64,000 nucleotides of DNA. Source: Herbiconiux sp. VKM Ac-1786 (GTDB lineage: Bacteria; Actinomycetota; Actinomycetes; Actinomycetales; Microbacteriaceae). Shown one piece after another: positions 25,470 through 33,832 of this stretch. The translations under genes were made by a program, and so were the position numbers. The stretch lies in the NCBI RefSeq assembly GCF_015350805.1, contig NZ_JADKSG010000001.1, positions 1,536,513-1,600,512 of the forward strand, read 5' to 3'. Positions within the stretch are counted from its first letter, which is position 1. Each line of letters begins with the position of its first letter. The notes under the pieces are model-generated. The model was not told the origin of the DNA, searched no databases, and was given only the letters and a program-made list of their open reading frames with translations.

Positions 25470-27140
25470 GTGACCTTCTCACCCGCCTCCCGCGCCTCCG
25501 TGGTGATCTTCTCGGGGCCCCGCGCCACCATCCAGAACAGTGCAGCGCTGCGCACGAGCCAGTCGGTGCGCCAGGCGCGCGGGCTCGCCGGCGCCGATGC
25601 GAGCCTGCCCGAGTCGCTGCGCGCCCAGCAGCTGGCCGCGCCGGTGACCGCGTACGTCAAGGCCTTCTCCGCGCATCCGCTCGAGAAAGACGCTCAGGAG
25701 CTGTACGGCCCGGTCGACGGCTGGCTCGACCCGGCGTCGGGCGAGTTCAGCGCCGACGCGCGCGACGGCTGGACCCCCGTCTACGAGGTCACCCTGGACC
25801 CCGCGAAGGGCCCGTTCCCGCTGCCCTACGCGGCGACCCAGGCGAACGGCGAGCCGTGGGACGGCCCGTTCGACGACAACGGCACCGCCCGGCAGCTGTT
25901 CTACCCCGACGCCTCGCGCATCGTGGCCGAGATCGACCGTTTCGGCCTCGACGGCTACGGCGGCAACAACCTGATGAGCGGCGTGGCCGACTTCGACTTC
26001 GTGCGGGCGGCGCCCTCGGGCGGCTACACGAAGGGGCAGCCGGCGGCCGAGCGCACCGACTCCGCGCTCCTCGGAAGCGAGCACGGCGACCTGCCGCCCG
26101 AGGTGCTCGGCGAGGACTTCTTCCCCTACATGCCGATGCGCCAGGAGCCCGCGCTGCCGACGCTCGCCGCCCTGACGAACATCGTCTACGACACCCTGAC
26201 GAACGGTGACTACGACGGCGCCATCTGGCTCGAGGGCAGCCCCACCACCGAGGAGACGGTCTACTGGTTGAACCTCGTCATCCCCACCCGCCGCCCGCTG
26301 ATCGGCAACTGCTCGCAGTACGGCCACGGCGTCTTCGGCAACGACGGCGACCACAACCTCGTGCAGTCGGTCAACTACATCGCCTCGGGCGTCTGGGCCG
26401 ACGAGCAGGGCGACGACCGGGTCGGCGCCGTGATGATCCAGAACGGCCAGGTCTTCACCAGCCGCGAGGTGCAGAAGGCGGATGCCCGTCCCGGCGGCTA
26501 CATCGCCTACGGCGGCCACGGCGGCATCGTGGGCAACACGGTCGAGGACCCGGTGCTCTCCTTCGTGCCGGTCGCCCGCCACACGTCCACCTCGGCGCTC
26601 CGCCTCGACCGGCTTCCGGATGCCGTGACCGGCCTCCACGGCGACGCCGTCGTGACCCGTGACGACGCCGGGCACCTCCGGCCCGAGGCGATGCCCAAGG
26701 TGACCATCGCCCGCTACGTCAACTACGGGCAGGACGACTTCAGCGACAGCGCCGACAGCGAGGTCGAGATCCTCGCCCGGATCGAGAAGAACCTGCGCGA
26801 CCATCCGCTCTCCGGTCTCGTGGCCGAGGGCTCGGCGCCCTACGGCGGCGTCTACGAGTCGATGCGGGCGTCGCTGCTGAAGGGCGTCTTCCGAGGGATG
26901 CCCGTGGTGGCGGTCGGCCGCGGCGGAGGCGGCTACGCGTTCGGGCAGTCGACGATCGGCGGACTGTTCATCCGGGGCAGCAACCTCTCGGCGCCGAAGG
27001 CCCGCATCCTGCTGATGGCGTGCCTGCTGAAGTTCGGGGCGCTGCCGCTGCCGGCCGACCCGGAGGCGCCGACGCCGGCCGAGCTCGACGCCATCCGCTC
27101 CGCGGTGGCCGAGTACCAGACCATCTTCGACACCCACTAG
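25470..27140 (+). CDS. Asparaginase-like amidohydrolase, divergent
   Basis: A 556-residue protein related to the L-asparaginase I/II fold. GPRATI near the N-terminus corresponds to the GTGGTI nucleophile loop and keeps the threonine. GAIWLEGSPTTEETVYWLNL corresponds to the VITHGTDTMEETAYFLDL region, but the catalytic T-D pair is replaced by S-P. A roughly 150-residue insert separates the two. The C-terminal GLVAEGSAPYGGVYESMRASL matches the small domain. So it is probably an amidase or a related hydrolase with another substrate. GTG start, 6 bases after TACTCT. First gene of an operon with two flavin monooxygenases. Confidence 0.7.
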   Translation: MTFSPASRASVVIFSGPRATIQNSAALRTSQSVRQARGLAGADASLPESLRAQQLAAPVTAYVKAFSAHPLEKDAQELYGPVDGWLDPASGEFSADARDGWTPVYEVTLDPAKGPFPLPYAATQANGEPWDGPFDDNGTARQLFYPDASRIVAEIDRFGLDGYGGNNLMSGVADFDFVRAAPSGGYTKGQPAAERTDSALLGSEHGDLPPEVLGEDFFPYMPMRQEPALPTLAALTNIVYDTLTNGDYDGAIWLEGSPTTEETVYWLNLVIPTRRPLIGNCSQYGHGVFGNDGDHNLVQSVNYIASGVWADEQGDDRVGAVMIQNGQVFTSREVQKADARPGGYIAYGGHGGIVGNTVEDPVLSFVPVARHTSTSALRLDRLPDAVTGLHGDAVVTRDDAGHLRPEAMPKVTIARYVNYGQDDFSDSADSEVEILARIEKNLRDHPLSGLVAEGSAPYGGVYESMRASLLKGVFRGMPVVAVGRGGGGYAFGQSTIGGLFIRGSNLSAPKARILLMACLLKFGALPLPADPEAPTPAELDAIRSAVAEYQTIFDTH

Positions 27141-27198
27141 CCGTGCCGGCGGCCGAGCCGCCCAGCCCATCGTCAGCACCCAGAACAGGAGCACCACC

Positions 27199-28266
27199 AT
27201 GGTCAGCTACGGCGTCTTCCTCCCCGTCGGCAACAACGGCTGGATCCTCTCCACCACCTCGCCCCAGTACGAGCCGACCTTCGCCCTGCAGCGCAGCATC
27301 GTCGAGAAGGCCGAGCACTACGGCCTCGACTTCGCCCTCGCCATGCTGAAGTACCGCGGCTACGGCGGTGAGACCCAGCACTGGAACCACACGATCGACC
27401 CGATGACCCTGATGGCCGCGCTCGCCCCGATCACCAGCAGGATCAAGCTCTACGCCACCGTCTCCCCCCTCAGCTACAACCCGATCGTGGTGGCGAAGAT
27501 GGCCCAGCTGATCGACGAGGTCTCCGGCGGCCGCTTCGGCATCAACCTCGTGGCCGGCTGGAACCGCAGCGAGTATGCCCAGATGGGCGCCTGGCGCGGC
27601 GACGACTACTACGGCTACCGGTACGACTACCTCAGCGAGTTCACCCAGATCCTGCTCACCGCGTGGGAGACCGGCCGCGTCACCTTCCACGGCGAGTACT
27701 TCGACATCGAGGACTGCGAGGTGCTGCCCACTCCCGTCGGGCACATCGACCTCATCTCGGCCGGCTCCTCGCCGCGCGGCCGCCGCTTCGTGGCCGAGTA
27801 CGCCGACTACCACTTCGGCTCGGGCCAGAGCGCCGAGGAGGTGGCCGCCTCGAACGCCCACCTCGCGGCCGAGAGCGAGAGCCTCGGCCGCACGCCCGGC
27901 TCCTTCGCCACGACCCTCGTCGTGATGGGCGACACGGATGCCGATGCGGCCCGCAGGGTCGAGCTCTACCAGCGCGGGGTCGACCGGGGTGCGGTGGAGG
28001 GCATGGTGCGCGAGTACTCCAACGACACCAGCACCGACGGCTCGAGCGCGGCGGTCGCCGCGAGCCACCGCGCCGACGTCTCGCCGTTCTACGGCGGGCG
28101 CGCCCTCGTCGGCTCGCCGCAGACGGTGGCCGACCACCTCAACGCCATCGCGGCGGTGCCCGGGACTGCGGGCACAATGCTCACCTTCGACGACTTCGAG
28201 GAGGGCCTCGACCGCTTCGGCACCGAGGTCATGCCGCTGCTCGACCACCTGCCGACGAAAGGCTGA
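27199..28266 (+). CDS. RutA-like FMN-dependent monooxygenase
   Basis: A 355-residue luciferase-like flavin monooxygenase. It closely resembles E. coli RutA, which opens the uracil ring: VFLPVGNNGWILSTTSPQY, IVEKAEHYGLDFALAM, GGRFGINLVAGWNRSEYAQMG, GDDYYGYRYDYLSEF and the late MLTFDDFEEGLDRFG. RutA uses reduced FMN and oxygen in an unusual N5-peroxide type reaction to cleave an amide C-N bond. Here the other rut genes (B, C, D) are missing, so uracil itself may not be the substrate. AGGAG lies 7 bases before the ATG. FMN reductase genes are 5 kb downstream. Confidence 0.85.
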   Translation: MVSYGVFLPVGNNGWILSTTSPQYEPTFALQRSIVEKAEHYGLDFALAMLKYRGYGGETQHWNHTIDPMTLMAALAPITSRIKLYATVSPLSYNPIVVAKMAQLIDEVSGGRFGINLVAGWNRSEYAQMGAWRGDDYYGYRYDYLSEFTQILLTAWETGRVTFHGEYFDIEDCEVLPTPVGHIDLISAGSSPRGRRFVAEYADYHFGSGQSAEEVAASNAHLAAESESLGRTPGSFATTLVVMGDTDADAARRVELYQRGVDRGAVEGMVREYSNDTSTDGSSAAVAASHRADVSPFYGGRALVGSPQTVADHLNAIAAVPGTAGTMLTFDDFEEGLDRFGTEVMPLLDHLPTKG

Positions 28267-28273
28267 CCCGCCC

Positions 28274-29620
28274 GTGCCCTACCAGATGAGCCTCGCCCTC
28301 GACCTCTCGTTCTCGCACCACCAGGGCCGCTGGCGGCTGCCCGGCTCGTGGGAGGGCCGCACCTTCCCCGACCTGCGGATGTACACCGAGCTGCTGCTCG
28401 CCGCCGAGCGCGGCTGCCTCGACATGGTGTTCTTCGGCGACGGCTCCGGCATCCCCTCCACCTATGGCGACTCGATCGACGCGGCCGTTGAGTGGGGCAT
28501 CGGCTACCCGCGCCAGGACATGAGCCCGTTCATCGCGGCCCTCGCGCAGCAGACGCAGCACATCGGCTTCGGGCTGACCTACTCGTCGACCTTCATGCAT
28601 CCGTTCTACGTCGCCCGGCTGCTGAACTCGCTCGACCTCGTCACCCAGGGCCGGATGGCGTTCAACGTGGTGGCCTCCAGCCGGGGAGCGGATGCGGCCA
28701 ACTACGGCTTCGACGCCCTGATGGACCACGACGCCCGCTACCGCCGGATGGAGGAGTTCGTCACCGTCTGCCAGGAGCTCTGGCGGAGCGTCGACCGCGA
28801 CGCCTTCGTCTGGGACAAGGAGACGGGGATGGTCGCCGAGCCCGGCCGCATCCGGCCGATCGATCACGCGGGGGAGTTCTTCCAGGTGAAGGGGCCGCTG
28901 AACTCGGTGCCGAGCCCGCAGCAGGCGCCCGTGCTGATCCAGGCGGGCGGGTCGCCGCGGGGCATCCGGGCCTCGTCGGGCTTCGCCGACGTGGTGTTCG
29001 GCGGCGCCTTCGACAACGGCGACCGCGCGAGGCATCGCGCCGCGCTCGACGAGGCGCTGCTCGAGCAGGGGCGCGACCCGTCGCGGGTCGGCATCCTCTG
29101 GGACCTGCAGCTGATCGTCGGCGAGACCACCGACGACGCGCTCCGCCGCAAGCGGCAGCTCGCCGACCTCCTGCCGCCCGAGGCCGCCGCGGCGCAGTTC
29201 GCCAACAACACCGGCTACGACTTCGCCAAGCTGCCGGCCCGGTTCACGCTGACCGAGCTGACGGCCGAGGTGATCGCGAAGCAGGCCAGCCCGATGGGCT
29301 TCCGCGACCTCGTGAACGAGCACGGCGCCGACACCGAGCTGAGCCGGGAGGAGTTCTTCGACTCGCTCTGGAAGGTCGCCACCGGCTACGAGCACACGGT
29401 CGCCGGGAGCGCGGCCGAGGTGGCCGACTACCTCGAGGAGTCGTACGAGGCCACCGGCAGCCGGGGCGGCTTCATGGTCGCGCATCCGCAGGTCACGCCC
29501 CGCGACCTGATCGACGTGGTGGGGCTGCTCGTGCCCGAGCTGCAGCGGCGCGGACGGTTCCGCACCCGCTACGACGGCACGACCCTCCGCGACACCCTCG
29601 GGGTGCCCGCCTTCGCGTGA
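28274..29620 (+). CDS. NtaA/SnaA/DszA-type FMN-dependent monooxygenase
   Basis: A 448-residue long-form luciferase-like monooxygenase. Typical motifs: FFGDGSGIPS near residue 55, RLLNSLDLVTQGRMAFNVVAS, DHDARYRRMEEFVTVCQELW, HAGEFFQVKGPLNSVPSPQQAPVLIQAGGSPRGI. Family members cleave C-N or C-S bonds (nitrilotriacetate, dibenzothiophene sulfone) and need reduced FMN from a partner reductase. It begins 7 bases after the RutA-like gene; GTG at 28274 is chosen from AAAGG upstream, though an ATG at 28286 is possible. It should act in the same pathway as the RutA-like enzyme. Confidence 0.87.
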   Translation: MPYQMSLALDLSFSHHQGRWRLPGSWEGRTFPDLRMYTELLLAAERGCLDMVFFGDGSGIPSTYGDSIDAAVEWGIGYPRQDMSPFIAALAQQTQHIGFGLTYSSTFMHPFYVARLLNSLDLVTQGRMAFNVVASSRGADAANYGFDALMDHDARYRRMEEFVTVCQELWRSVDRDAFVWDKETGMVAEPGRIRPIDHAGEFFQVKGPLNSVPSPQQAPVLIQAGGSPRGIRASSGFADVVFGGAFDNGDRARHRAALDEALLEQGRDPSRVGILWDLQLIVGETTDDALRRKRQLADLLPPEAAAAQFANNTGYDFAKLPARFTLTELTAEVIAKQASPMGFRDLVNEHGADTELSREEFFDSLWKVATGYEHTVAGSAAEVADYLEESYEATGSRGGFMVAHPQVTPRDLIDVVGLLVPELQRRGRFRTRYDGTTLRDTLGVPAFA

Positions 29621-29632
29621 GAGTCTGAGACC

Positions 29633-30433
29633 GTGAGCCCCGAGAACCCGACCGGCCGCCCCGCCGGACCGCCGCGGCGGCGCAGCTTCACCGAGGACAA
29701 GATCCTCGACCTCGGCCAGCACCGCCGGCAGGACGAGGCGCGGCGCCTGCGCGACCTCGTCTCGGCCTTCGTGCTCTCGGGCGCGACCGACGGGGAGCGG
29801 CTGCCGAGCGACGAGGAGATCGCCCGCGAGTTCTCGTGCACCCGCAACACGGCCCGCATCGCGATGCAGATGCTCGTGCAGGAGAACACCATCGGCCGCA
29901 CCGCCGGCCAGGGCACCTACGCGAACCCGCGCCCGCTGACCTGGCGCACCGACCGGCTGCTCGATCAGCTGAAAATCGATCCGGCGCCGCTCGACCACGA
30001 CTACGTGCTGATCGGCTGGCGCGAGACCACCGCGGTGCCGACTCCGATGGCTGCCCTGTTCGACGAGACGGTCGACCGGATGGCCGTGTTCGAGCGGGTC
30101 ATCCTCTACAAGGGGCGGGCCGGTTCGCTGCGCACCTACTACCTGCCGCTGCGTCCCGGCGACGAGTTCGGGCGGGCCGACGCGAACGACGACGTGTTCG
30201 AGATCATCGAGAGCCGGTTCGGGCATGAGCGGCTGACGGCCGACCGCCAGATCAGCGCCATCTCGGCCGACCTCTCGGCCGCCGAGCTGCTCGCGACCGA
30301 GGTGGGCACGCCGCTGCTGTTCATCGAGACGACCGTGCGGGAGCCGGGCGGTACCGTGGTGATGATCTACCACGGGCGGCAGCGCTCCGATCAGGTGCGG
30401 ATCGCGCTGGAGCCGTCGCGCGGCGACCTGTAG
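29633..30433 (+). CDS. GntR/HutC-family regulator with UTRA domain
   Basis: A 266-residue regulator. The winged helix (about residues 38-100) reads RLRDLVSAFVLSG...RLPSDEEIAREFSCTRNTARIAMQMLVQENTIGRTAGQGTY in pieces typical of GntR. The UTRA effector domain (about 115-262) ends RQISAISADLSAAELLATEVGTPLLFIETTVREPGG. It is the fourth gene of the monooxygenase operon (12-base gap), so it likely senses the substrate or an intermediate and represses the cluster. Its GTG start has no strong ribosome site. It converges on the MFS gene with a 6-base gap. Confidence 0.9.
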   Translation: MSPENPTGRPAGPPRRRSFTEDKILDLGQHRRQDEARRLRDLVSAFVLSGATDGERLPSDEEIAREFSCTRNTARIAMQMLVQENTIGRTAGQGTYANPRPLTWRTDRLLDQLKIDPAPLDHDYVLIGWRETTAVPTPMAALFDETVDRMAVFERVILYKGRAGSLRTYYLPLRPGDEFGRADANDDVFEIIESRFGHERLTADRQISAISADLSAAELLATEVGTPLLFIETTVREPGGTVVMIYHGRQRSDQVRIALEPSRGDL

Positions 30434-30439
30434 GGCCGG

Positions 30440-31651
30440 TCACGGCGTGCCGGGGCGGCGGGCCACCGCGGGCGCGAGCAGCACGAGCGCCGCGACGAGC
30501 ACCGCCGCGATGACCGAGACCGCCGCGAGGGCGCCCGCCGCGTCGGCGAGCGCGAACACCGCGAGCGGACCCACCGCCGCGCCGACGTCGCCGGCGGTGC
30601 GCGTGAGCCCCACCACCGCGCCCGCCGCCGCCGGCTCGAAGCGCTCGCCGGTGACGACGTTCGGCACCACCCCGGCGACGCTGGTCGAGACGTAGTAGAC
30701 GACGATCACGGCGCCGAAGGCGAGCGGCGCGTTCACGATCGGGAAGAGCATCAGGGCCCCCGCCCCCACGAGCGCCGAGGGCAGCAGCACGCTCAAGCGT
30801 GCGCCCCGGTCGACGACCCGGCCCACCACGGGCAGGGCGGCGATGCTGATGAGCGTGCCGGCGGCCATCGCGACGCCGAGGGTCAGCGGCGTGAGTCCGC
30901 CGGTGTCGTACGCGAGCACCGGGATCAGTCCCTGCTCGCCGGCGAAGCGGGCCAGGAAGGTGGCGAACGAGACCGCCACGAGCCCCACGACGAGGGCGCC
31001 GGCGCCGGTGGGGAGACGGCGGCGCGGACGGGAGGCGGCGGCGCGAGCATCCGTCGTCTCGTCGCCCGCATCGGGGGCGGAGGGCTTCGGCGCGAAGGCC
31101 GCCCAGTAGTGCGTCGCCGGCCGCGCGAGGTCGACGACGAGGCAGGCGACGAGCGGCAGCACCGCCACCGCGAAGGCCCCGGCCACCCCCAGCACCGTGA
31201 CCGCGGCGCCGCCGAGCAAGGCGCCGACGGCGGATCCGCTCATCATCACCACGGTCGCCGTCGACATGGTGCGGCCCCGGCGCTCGGGCGGGGCACCCGC
31301 GACGAGCACCGAGAAGCCGATCGTCACGGCCGCCCCGCCGAGCACGCCCGCCACCAGCCGGGCGACCAGCAGTAGCGGCTCGCTCGGCAGCAGCCCGGTC
31401 ACCGCGGTGACCAGCGCGAGCAGCACCGAGACGAGCTGCAGGAAGCGCCGCGGCGGCACCCGCCGGAGCGCCAGCCCGGCCGGCACGTTCGCGATCACGC
31501 GGCCGATCGCGAACGCCGCGATCAGCAGCCCGATGCTGCCCGTGCCGATGCCGAAGCGCTCGACCAGCAGCGGCAGGGCCGGCACGATGACGCCCCAGGT
31601 CATCTGCGCCGACGCGATGAACGCGCAGACGAGGATCGCCTGCGCGTTCAT
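30440..31651 (-). CDS. MFS transporter
   Basis: A 403-residue major facilitator with about 12 hydrophobic segments and a charged central loop (about residues 185-215, rich in Arg, Asp and Ala). The loop 2-3 motif is seen as GRVIANVPAGLALRRVPPRR. Drug-exporter-like. It lies 41 bases downstream of the solute-binding lipoprotein gene on the same strand, so both seem to form one operon facing the monooxygenase cluster. It may export products or take up the substrate; direction cannot be told. Confidence 0.88.
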   Translation of the reverse strand: MNAQAILVCAFIASAQMTWGVIVPALPLLVERFGIGTGSIGLLIAAFAIGRVIANVPAGLALRRVPPRRFLQLVSVLLALVTAVTGLLPSEPLLLVARLVAGVLGGAAVTIGFSVLVAGAPPERRGRTMSTATVVMMSGSAVGALLGGAAVTVLGVAGAFAVAVLPLVACLVVDLARPATHYWAAFAPKPSAPDAGDETTDARAAASRPRRRLPTGAGALVVGLVAVSFATFLARFAGEQGLIPVLAYDTGGLTPLTLGVAMAAGTLISIAALPVVGRVVDRGARLSVLLPSALVGAGALMLFPIVNAPLAFGAVIVVYYVSTSVAGVVPNVVTGERFEPAAAGAVVGLTRTAGDVGAAVGPLAVFALADAAGALAAVSVIAAVLVAALVLLAPAVARRPGTP

Positions 31652-31692
31652 GCCCAGCGGGCGCCCCGCGAGGGGGCCGGGGGTGCGGTCGG

Positions 31693-32871
31693 TCAGTCGG
31701 TCATCCCGATCGTCGTGTCGAGGAACTCGTTCGTCACGAGGTCGGCCGGGGTGAGACCGTCGGCGGGGGTGACTCCCTGCGTCGTGTAGACCGGGATCAC
31801 CTTGTCCATCAGGTCCTGCACGCGGGCCTCGTCGAAGTCGCCGAGGGTGTCGTTGTCGCCGTTGCCCGAGATGCCGTCCTCGATCATCGTCTTCACCGCG
31901 TAGTCGGCGACGCCCTGCGAGTAGACCCAGCCGGTGTCGTACTGCTCCGCCAGGTCGAGGATCAGCGCGTTGGCCTCAGCGGGATCGGCGAAGTAGTCGA
32001 CCTCCGCCTGCTGCAGCACCGGCACGATGGCCTTCAGGCACTCGGACTGCTCGGTGACGTCGGCCGAGCGCACGACCACCGGGTCCTGGTAGGGCCGGAA
32101 GCCGAGGTCGTCGATGAGCTGGTAGGCCACGGGCTTCATCCAGTTCTCCACCTCGTTCTCGTAGATGTAGGGCTCGGCCGAAGCGTAGCCCTGCTGCGCG
32201 TCCTTGCCATCGGCGGCCACGAAGTTGGCCGGGGTGCCGTCGTACGAGGCGTCGGTCTGCTCAGCGGGGATGACGCCCGCCGAGGTCAGGTACTGCATGT
32301 AGGCGGTGTCGGCGAAGTAGCGGATGATCGCCCCCGACTCCACCAGCTCGGGCACGGTCGTGACGTCGGGGTAGGTCTCCGGGTCCCACATGATCATCAG
32401 CGGGCTGATGTCGTGCGAGGCGAACACGGCCGTCGTGGGCATCTCGGCCGACTGCGCGATCGACTCGTCGGTCGAGACGTAGCCGAGCAGGATGTCGGGG
32501 TCGGTGTACATCAGGCTCGACACGGGCTGGAACCCCGTCGCCGGGCCGCCCGCCCGGATCTCGACGTCGACGCCGGTGTACTCGCCCGCCGAGTAGAGGG
32601 GGCCCGAGACCGACTTGGCGGTCGTGTCGATCACCGGGTCGGGGCCGAGCAGCTCGTAGAGGTGGCCGTGCTCGGCCTCCGGGTTCCAGCCCGTCTGGAT
32701 GACGACGGTCGCCGGGCAGACGCCCGACAGGTCGACGTCGCCGACGGCGGCCGCCGGCGTGGAGCCGCCGGACTCCTCGGCCGAGCTGCCGGAGCTGCAG
32801 GCGCTGAGAGCCAGAGCCGTCACGGCGACGAGGCCGACGGCTGAGGCGAGGCGGGGAACGGATCGGGGCAT
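31693..32871 (-). CDS. ABC-type solute-binding lipoprotein (NitT/TauT-like), orphan
   Basis: A 392-residue extracytoplasmic binding protein. The signal peptide ends in lipobox LALSAC, followed by a Ser/Gly linker. The mature domain opens CPATVVIQTGWNPEAEHGHLY and carries NFVAADGKDAQQGYASAEPYIYENE, like NMT1/THI5-type proteins that bind sulfonates, pyrimidine precursors or aromatics. No permease or ATPase gene is in the window, and the next gene is an MFS transporter. Its partner transporter must be elsewhere, or it acts as a sensor. ATG at 32871 is chosen for the signal peptide. Confidence 0.8.
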   Translation of the reverse strand: MPRSVPRLASAVGLVAVTALALSACSSGSSAEESGGSTPAAAVGDVDLSGVCPATVVIQTGWNPEAEHGHLYELLGPDPVIDTTAKSVSGPLYSAGEYTGVDVEIRAGGPATGFQPVSSLMYTDPDILLGYVSTDESIAQSAEMPTTAVFASHDISPLMIMWDPETYPDVTTVPELVESGAIIRYFADTAYMQYLTSAGVIPAEQTDASYDGTPANFVAADGKDAQQGYASAEPYIYENEVENWMKPVAYQLIDDLGFRPYQDPVVVRSADVTEQSECLKAIVPVLQQAEVDYFADPAEANALILDLAEQYDTGWVYSQGVADYAVKTMIEDGISGNGDNDTLGDFDEARVQDLMDKVIPVYTTQGVTPADGLTPADLVTNEFLDTTIGMTD

Positions 32872-33273
32872 GGCGTCTCCATCTGTCGAAGGGCGCTCCG
32901 GTGGGGCGGAGGCGCGGGAATGGTGCAGGTGGTGCGAGCGGAGCCAGTCTGTCCTGCCGTCGTTGCACCGGTGTTTCGGCACCGCGAAGGATCGATTGCG
33001 CCACTTCCTCCGCGCCAGAACGCGCGGCGGGCGAGCGGCTGCGCCACCGTCGGCGCCGGCCCGGCGAGCGGATGCGCATCCGCTCTCTGACGGATTGTTA
33101 CTGGCGAAATACGCCCGAAACCTCGGGTGCCGATACTGGAAGGGCAACGTAAGCCGTTGCGGGCCCACCGAGCCACAAGACCTCGGTGGAGTGTTGAGCG
33201 AAGTGGATGTCTCGCGCTGCGGCTCGCGTCACCGCTTCCTCATTTCCTGTCAATCGGTATGAAGTGAGAAGCA
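32872..33273. other. 402-bp divergent regulatory region
   Basis: No convincing gene lies here. It separates the binding-protein/MFS operon (leftward) from the flavin reductase operon (rightward). The right half holds three hairpins (see next entry) and a GATACT -10-like box at 33132-33137. It is less GC-rich than neighbouring genes. An operator for the GntR regulator would be expected here, but I find no palindrome shared with the promoter before 25470. Confidence 0.6.
33114..33189 (+). promoter_or_regulatory. Candidate structured 5' leader upstream of FMN reductase
   Basis: Three consecutive perfect hairpins: CCCGA/TCGGG (33114-33127), GCAACG/CGTTGC with a 5-base loop (33144-33160) and CCACCGAG/CTCGGTGG with a 9-base loop (33165-33189). 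They end 84 bases before the FMN reductase ATG. I do not recognise a known riboswitch class. It may be an attenuator, a new ligand-binding leader, or simply protein-binding sites. Confidence 0.4.
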
Positions 33274-33816
33274 ATGGCACTGAAGGTCACCATCGTCGTC
33301 GGCAACCCGAAGCCGCGCTCGCGCACGCTCAAGGTCGCCGAGACCCTGGTCGAGAAGCTGCTCGTGCCGGGATCGTACGAGCTCGAGATCATCGACCTCG
33401 CCGATCACACGGGCGAGATCTTCGCGTGGCCCTCCGAGACGATGGCCGCCCTGAACGAGCGGGTCGCCGCGAGCGACCTGGCCGTGTTCGCGTCGCCGAC
33501 CTACAAGGCGACGTACACGGGGCTCCTCAAGGCGTTCCTCGACCGCTATCCCGCGAACGGCCTCGCGGGGGTGACGGCGATCCCGGTGCACACCGGGGGC
33601 GACCTCACCCACGCCATGGGCCCGACCGTGAACCTCGCACCGCTGCTCGTCGAGCTCGGTGCGGTGGTTCCGGGGCGCGGGTTCTACTTCGTCGCCGGCC
33701 AGATGGACCATCTCGACGAGATCGTGTCCCAGGCCGCGGCGGAGTATGCGCGGAACCTCGCGCGGCTGGCCGTGGTGGCCGGCGCCGCCGCTTCTTCCTC
33801 TGCACCGGTTGCGTGA
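33274..33816 (+). CDS. NADPH-dependent FMN reductase
   Basis: A 180-residue flavodoxin-fold reductase of the SsuE/MsuE type. The phosphate-binding loop GNPKPRSRTLKVA is near residue 10, and SPTYKATYTGLLKAFLDRYP is the isoalloxazine-binding segment. It makes reduced FMN for two-component monooxygenases and is well placed to serve the RutA-like and NtaA-like enzymes 4-6 kb upstream. The C-terminus is Ala/Ser rich. A ribosome site is weak (GTGAGAAGCA before the ATG). First gene of a two-gene operon. Confidence 0.92.
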   Translation: MALKVTIVVGNPKPRSRTLKVAETLVEKLLVPGSYELEIIDLADHTGEIFAWPSETMAALNERVAASDLAVFASPTYKATYTGLLKAFLDRYPANGLAGVTAIPVHTGGDLTHAMGPTVNLAPLLVELGAVVPGRGFYFVAGQMDHLDEIVSQAAAEYARNLARLAVVAGAAASSSAPVA

Positions 33817-33832
33817 CCGCAAGGAGACGGAC

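Noticed and set aside
33114-33189. FMN, SAM or TPP riboswitch
   Set aside because: None of the conserved core sequences of these classes is present, only plain hairpins.
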